From the NCBI RefSeq assembly GCF_914767665.1, contig NC_059502.1:30770812-30834811 (forward strand): a stretch of DNA of 64,000 nucleotides, written 5' to 3'. Shown one piece after another: positions 59,924 through 64,000 of this stretch. The stretch's first letter is position 1. Each line of letters starts with the position of its first letter. This DNA comes from Harmonia axyridis. Taxonomy: Eukaryota; Arthropoda; Insecta; Coleoptera; Coccinellidae. Position numbers and translations under genes: made by a program. The notes beneath the pieces were generated by a model, which was given only the letters and a program-made list of their open reading frames with translations, made no database searches and had not been told where the DNA came from.

Positions 59924-60938
59924 CAGGGTGAGCAAATAAGCGAGGTAAGCGGCTATATCTCAGGATCCACTCATCGTAGAGACTTGCGGTAAAAAATTTT
60001 TCCACTAAAGTGTACAAGAGAACACACTGGAAATTGTTTTGAAGATCATACCTCTACCGCTAGGGGGCGTAATAGCTACCGTCGAGTAGAAAAATTAATT
60101 TTACTCGAAAATGTTTCATATGAAGTTGAAGAAAAAATATCATCACTGTAATCCTTGGAAAATTCTCTATCTTTTTGAATTGTCACTTTCGATTTTACGA
60201 CATCAAATAAGGGTAGGTGAAAGGGAGAAATCTGACTGATTGAAACGCCTGTAACTTCAGTTTGGCTCAACATTTTTGAGCAAATTAGATCTCGTCTGAA
60301 AGATAATATCTTGTCGATTGAGGACAAAATATAGTCATGATAAATTTGTTTTTGCTGCTTTCGATAGGGGGCGTTGAGTCAGAAGTTCATTGTTTTGTTC
60401 ATTTTACTCCTAAATTCCAAATGTAATTATAAGATTTTCTTAACAGAAACAGAAGTTGCATCAAATTTACATGAACTTCTGAATCAGCGCCCCCTATCGA
60501 AAGCAGCCAAAACAAATTTATCATGACTTTATTTTGTCCTCAATTGACAAGATATTATCTCTCAGACGAGATCTAATTTACTCAAAAATGTTAGCTAAAC
60601 TGAAGTTACAGGCATTTCAATCAGTAAGATTTCTCCCTTTCCAATACCCTTATTTGATGTCGTAAATTTGAAAGTGACAATTCGAAAAGATAGAGAATTT
60701 TTCAAGGATTACAGTGATGATATTTTTTCTTCAACTTCATATGAAACATTTTCGAGTAAAATTAATTTTTCTACTCGACGGTAGCTATTACGCCCCTACC
60801 GGTAGAGGTATGATCTTCAAAACAATTTTTTGCAGTGTGTTCTCTTGTACACTTTAGTGGAAAAATTTTTTAACGCAAGTCTCTACGATGAGTGGATCCT
60901 GAGATATAGCCGCTTACCTCGCTTATTTGCCCACCCTG
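59924..60938. repeat. 1.0-kb palindromic element (family A, copy 2)
   Basis: The ends CAGGGTGAGCAAATAAGCGA and, inverted, CAGGGTGGGCAAATAAGCGA are flanked by TA (59922-59923 and 60939-60940). The arms are about 465 bp each and nearly identical, including TTTCGATAGGGGGCG and its inverse. The loop is only about 80 bp. It shares family with 53264-54287, where the inner halves of the arms have diverged or rearranged. Confidence 0.9.
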
Positions 60939-61345
60939 TACAAGCTTTAAACCTTTGATATGTTTCACAGAGAACAGGAATAGTCGCGATGAAAAACATC
61001 GAAACAAGATATAAAATAATGCTTCCAGAATAGTTATTTGCAATATAATAAAATATGAAATCTGTATGAATCTGTGATATTCTCGCACGATTTTGTTCTA
61101 CAGGATGTGGCAGAATGAGCGGAGTATCCACATAATTAGAGAATGCCTTCTTCTGAACTTCATTCATTAATTTTTGATTCTTCTCTATCAAATATATATT
61201 CATTAATAATACATGATAATAATAATTTCCCAAGTCTTGAATTAGTGAATATGTTTGAGGGGTGTATGAAAACCCTTGTTCAGAAATCTTCTTCATGCCA
61301 TAAGTCGATGGTTCGGTCCTTGGACTGGGACCTTCTACAAGTCAT
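60939..61345 (-). pseudogene. Unidentified membrane-protein-like ORF, cut by a palindromic insert
   Basis: The minus-strand frame is open from about 61343 and reads LVEGPSPRTEPSTYGMKK, then LGNYYYHVLLMNIYLIEKNQ, KKAFSNYVDTPLILPHP and YSGSIILYLVSMFFIATIPV, ending KAC at the insert boundary (60939). Two hydrophobic segments separated by a charged loop of about 50 residues could fit a piece of a seven-transmembrane chemoreceptor. No diagnostic motif was seen and I do not assign a family. Chance or transposon origin is possible. Confidence 0.25.
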
Positions 61346-62740
61346 AATTTGAATTTTACAATTTAAAATGGAACCAAATGCCGAGAGGTGTTGGCCTTTG
61401 AAATGGTCTATGTTAGAAAAGAGGATGCACTAAGACACTCAAAAGTCAAAGAAGAAATTGCACGGGAAATGCACTACAAATCAATTTTCGAGTATTTTCA
61501 AACATCATCAGAATCATTCTAGGAGTGTAACCCATTATTTCCGTGATCACATATTCGATACGGTTGAGATTTTGGGTGCATATATAAAAAAACCCTTTCG
61601 AGCTTTGAATTCACCGTGGTTAGAGTTGTAGTGACTGGTTGCTTGTTCTAGAGATGGCGTCGTGAACTGTGCATATCTCGCTAAATCGGCATGCTCCACT
61701 ATGGAATGGAAGGTGTATTTGGCAGGGATCACTGAAAGCTAAAATGACGTTTCTATCAGTGATCACGAGATTAAACACCGCAATCCCTTGGGAGGGGGGT
61801 AATCAAAACCAAATCAAGTTTTCGAAAATTAGTTTTCAGATTTGAAAAGAGTACAAAAACAGAAGTAATTCAAATTTCCGCGTAGACAATTTTGCTGTAC
61901 CTACCAATTTTCAACTTGAAAGTGAAATTGTCGAGAAATTGTATATCAAAAAGTGGTTATAAGTCACTCTTGGTAATAAATCATTGAAACTATCAATTTC
62001 CTTCTTATTTTAAAAACTTACTATTATTAAATATGTGAGTTTTCCTCTTTTGTCTTCAGACCAACCCATTGTTGTACTTGTGATTAAAAGAAGAAAAATT
62101 GGTGACTATACGTTCATAATTCAAAATTGACCACTTGAATATTTTATGGAAATAAATGAAAAGAATAGGATCATTAAAAGCTCATCGTTAGAGACTTTTT
62201 GAACTATAATTTTGGTAATTTATGGATTGTAAGAGGACGCCGTCACAACCGGCTTTCCAGATCACCTAATTTTTATCCCAGATCAAGATTATTATGTCTG
62301 GGGTTATCTAAAATTTGTGGTATATTCGTATATATTATCATGAGGGCATCTTATATTCCCGAAAAAAATCGAAAAAACGCGTTGCTAAGTAATATTTCAA
62401 CAAAAATCATGATTGCTGGTGGCAACAAAAAGCCGAGTCGAAATCGAGGATTTTATTACTTTGCATTATTATGTTTATAAAAAATATTACTTTGCATTAT
62501 GTTCTTCCAATTTTTTTTATAGGAAAAATTAAATGTCCGAATGGTATTTGACAAGACTATTTCCTCAGGTCTTCTTTTTGTATAAGGACTGGAATTTTAT
62601 TCCATACGCCTCTACTTTCATTTCTCCAATTTCCTTCTTTTGTCTAACTTTTTTCTTCTATTTGGTTCTTTGAAAGAGGTACTTCCTCTTATCTGTCTTT
62701 CTTAGTTTAATCTGTAGTATCTTTCTTAATTCCTTATTGT
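61346..62740. other. Unrecognised intergenic stretch
   Basis: Only short open frames on both strands, none with a recognisable domain. No inverted repeats with clear ends were found. Confidence 0.5.
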
Positions 62741-62744
62741 CATG

Positions 62745-63075
62745 ATCTTTCAATTGTCAATTCATCTCTGATTTGGTGGTTGCTTATATACCATGAGGCG
62801 CCAACCGCTGTTATAATTATTGTATTTAGTGTACTTCGCAACTTGTCTTTATTATTGTCTTTTGTATTATACCAGGTTACTCCTGCTTACGTAATGCTCG
62901 GTATTAGCACTATTTTTATTATCTTCATCTTGTTTTTTAAGGAAATATTTTGGATTGAGCAGTGGGTACAATCTCCCGTGCAATTGTCTTGCCTTTATTC
63001 TCTTTTCTTTTATCTGTTTGTTAAACTTCATTCTTTCATCTAGAATTACTCCCAGAAACAAGACTATTTCATGAG
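62745..63075 (-). mobile_element. Jockey-like RT C-terminal remnant
   Basis: The minus strand reads FLGVILDERMKFNKQIKEKR, then LHGRLYPLLNPK, a frameshift, NKMKIIKIVLIPSITYAGVT, NTIITAVGASWYISNHQI and RDELTIE. These match the region after the RT core in Jockey-clade LINEs (YLGV.LD.RL.W..HI, PI.TYA...W, APWYV.N..I..DL). One frameshift is visible and both ends are missing. Confidence 0.72.
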
Positions 63076-64000
63076 GCCATAATTATGTGTTAAAAGAAAA
63101 GAAACCATTTTTAATTCTAGATTGAGAGTTTATGATTGGTGGAAATTGAGACGTGAGAAATAGTCTACTGAAACATATAATCGGAATCAGCTTATTTCAA
63201 GAATACAAGCTAGCAAGGAAATGAAAAACAACCCTAATGTAATTCGTTCGAAATATTCTCAAACGAGAACAAAAATTTATACACTGAAATGGAGGACATT
63301 TTGAGCAGCTCATGTAGTTTGTTTACCCTTAACTTTGTATCTCTTTGTTCTATTCAGTGGCTTCTTTCATCATGATGTACATAATTATATGAACTCTTAT
63401 AAAATTGATCTAATTTTTTTCATTTATTTCAATAAAATATTCGAACTTTCAATTTTGAATGATATACATACATTTCGCGATTTTTTTTCTTTCAAATTAC
63501 ATTCCTAGTAACTACACAAATGTTTGGTCTAAAATTATTGAAAAGGAAAGCTTATGTATTTAATAATAGTAAGTAATTTCAAAATAACATGGAAATCGAT
63601 AGTTTTAATAATTTATTACCAAATATGACTTATAACCACTTTTTGATATCCAATTTCTCAATACAGGACGCGAAATGTCTGATTCAATTTGAATCACGCC
63701 ACTTCGTTCCGTTTTTTGTGCTCTTTCCAAATCTAAAATCGGATTTTCAAAATTTCAATGTTTCAACCGTTTAATTATTTTTTGTTAATCCATACCTGGA
63801 TTTTCGTTGCGATAATTAAGTGGCTCATTTAAGCTTTAAATAAGAAAGATGAATGTCAAATATGAAGAATATATTCTGGGTGGTTCGCTTGTTATGATAA
63901 TGAGAAAATTTCATGAATCACCCTGTATATCGGTAACCAAGGTAGACAAACCCAATAAATGGAGTAAATCTAGCTAAGACCACGTTTTTTCGTTTACCGA
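63076..64000. other. Unrecognised stretch with a CAGGGTG-type end
   Basis: No genes were recognised. CTGGGTGGTTCG at about 63876 and GAATCACCCTG ending at 63925 could delimit a tiny 50-bp relic, and the right end is the same as at 889-900. The rest is AT-rich. Confidence 0.35.

Noticed and set aside
1..64000. CRISPR arrays, operons, ribosome binding sites, rRNA genes
   Set aside because: The window is eukaryotic. No regularly spaced repeats with unique spacers and no rRNA-like sequence were seen.

Overview
The window looks like nuclear DNA of an insect, perhaps a beetle. It is AT-rich, and one gene with consensus splice sites is spread over more than 45 kb. Almost everything else is transposon debris (non-LTR retrotransposons, mariner, pogo, hAT) plus many palindromic elements ending in CAGGGTG. 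The order-level guess rests only on this general character, since no species-diagnostic gene is present.

The one host gene I can assemble lies on the minus strand. It is a DUSP22/DUSP15 (JSP1/VHY)-type atypical dual-specificity phosphatase. Six coding exons fit in phase: 47607-47627, 24545-24661, 18356-18480, 11056-11227, 4990-5153 and 2631-2788, giving 252 codons plus one base. The protein starts with the myristoylation-type N-terminus MGNGMNK. It has the general acid Asp57 and the active-site loop HCLAGMSRS with Cys88 and Arg94, the same numbering as human DUSP22. A four-cysteine segment and a Ser/Arg/Pro-rich tail follow. The 3' end lies beyond the left edge. Intron 1 is about 22.9 kb and uses a GC donor (GCAAGT). 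A short candidate promoter with an initiator-like TCAGTC lies just upstream of exon 1.

Layout by position: 1-2630 is sequence downstream of exon 6 with two CAGGGTG-type repeats. 2789-11055 (introns 5 and 4) holds a small hAT MITE, 3' ends of LINEs and a small TA-flanked repeat. 11228-18355 (intron 3) holds a nearly intact CR1/Jockey-group LINE (intact ORF1; ORF2 with one frameshift and one stop), a palindromic element and a hAT MITE. 18481-24544 (intron 2) holds an internally deleted mariner-like element only 50 bp from exon 3, and an RT remnant. 24662-47606 (intron 1) holds a MITE, a perfect 63-bp inverted repeat, a 1.5-kb palindrome, LINE and hAT remnants, an internally deleted mariner with near-perfect TIRs, and a ribosomal protein S12 retrocopy inside a palindromic repeat. 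47683-64000 is upstream sequence: a hAT element, stacked mariner/pogo/LINE remnants, a LINE carrying two nested palindromic elements, two more long palindromes (one splitting an unidentified membrane-protein-like ORF), a degenerate tandem repeat and a Jockey-like RT remnant.

The most unusual signal is the set of long near-perfect palindromes, 0.4 to 1.5 kb. They share a TA target duplication and mostly CAGGGTG termini but have unrelated interiors. Some sit in the transcribed intron, where they could fold into long double-stranded RNA. No CRISPR array, rRNA gene or convincing intact tRNA gene was seen.
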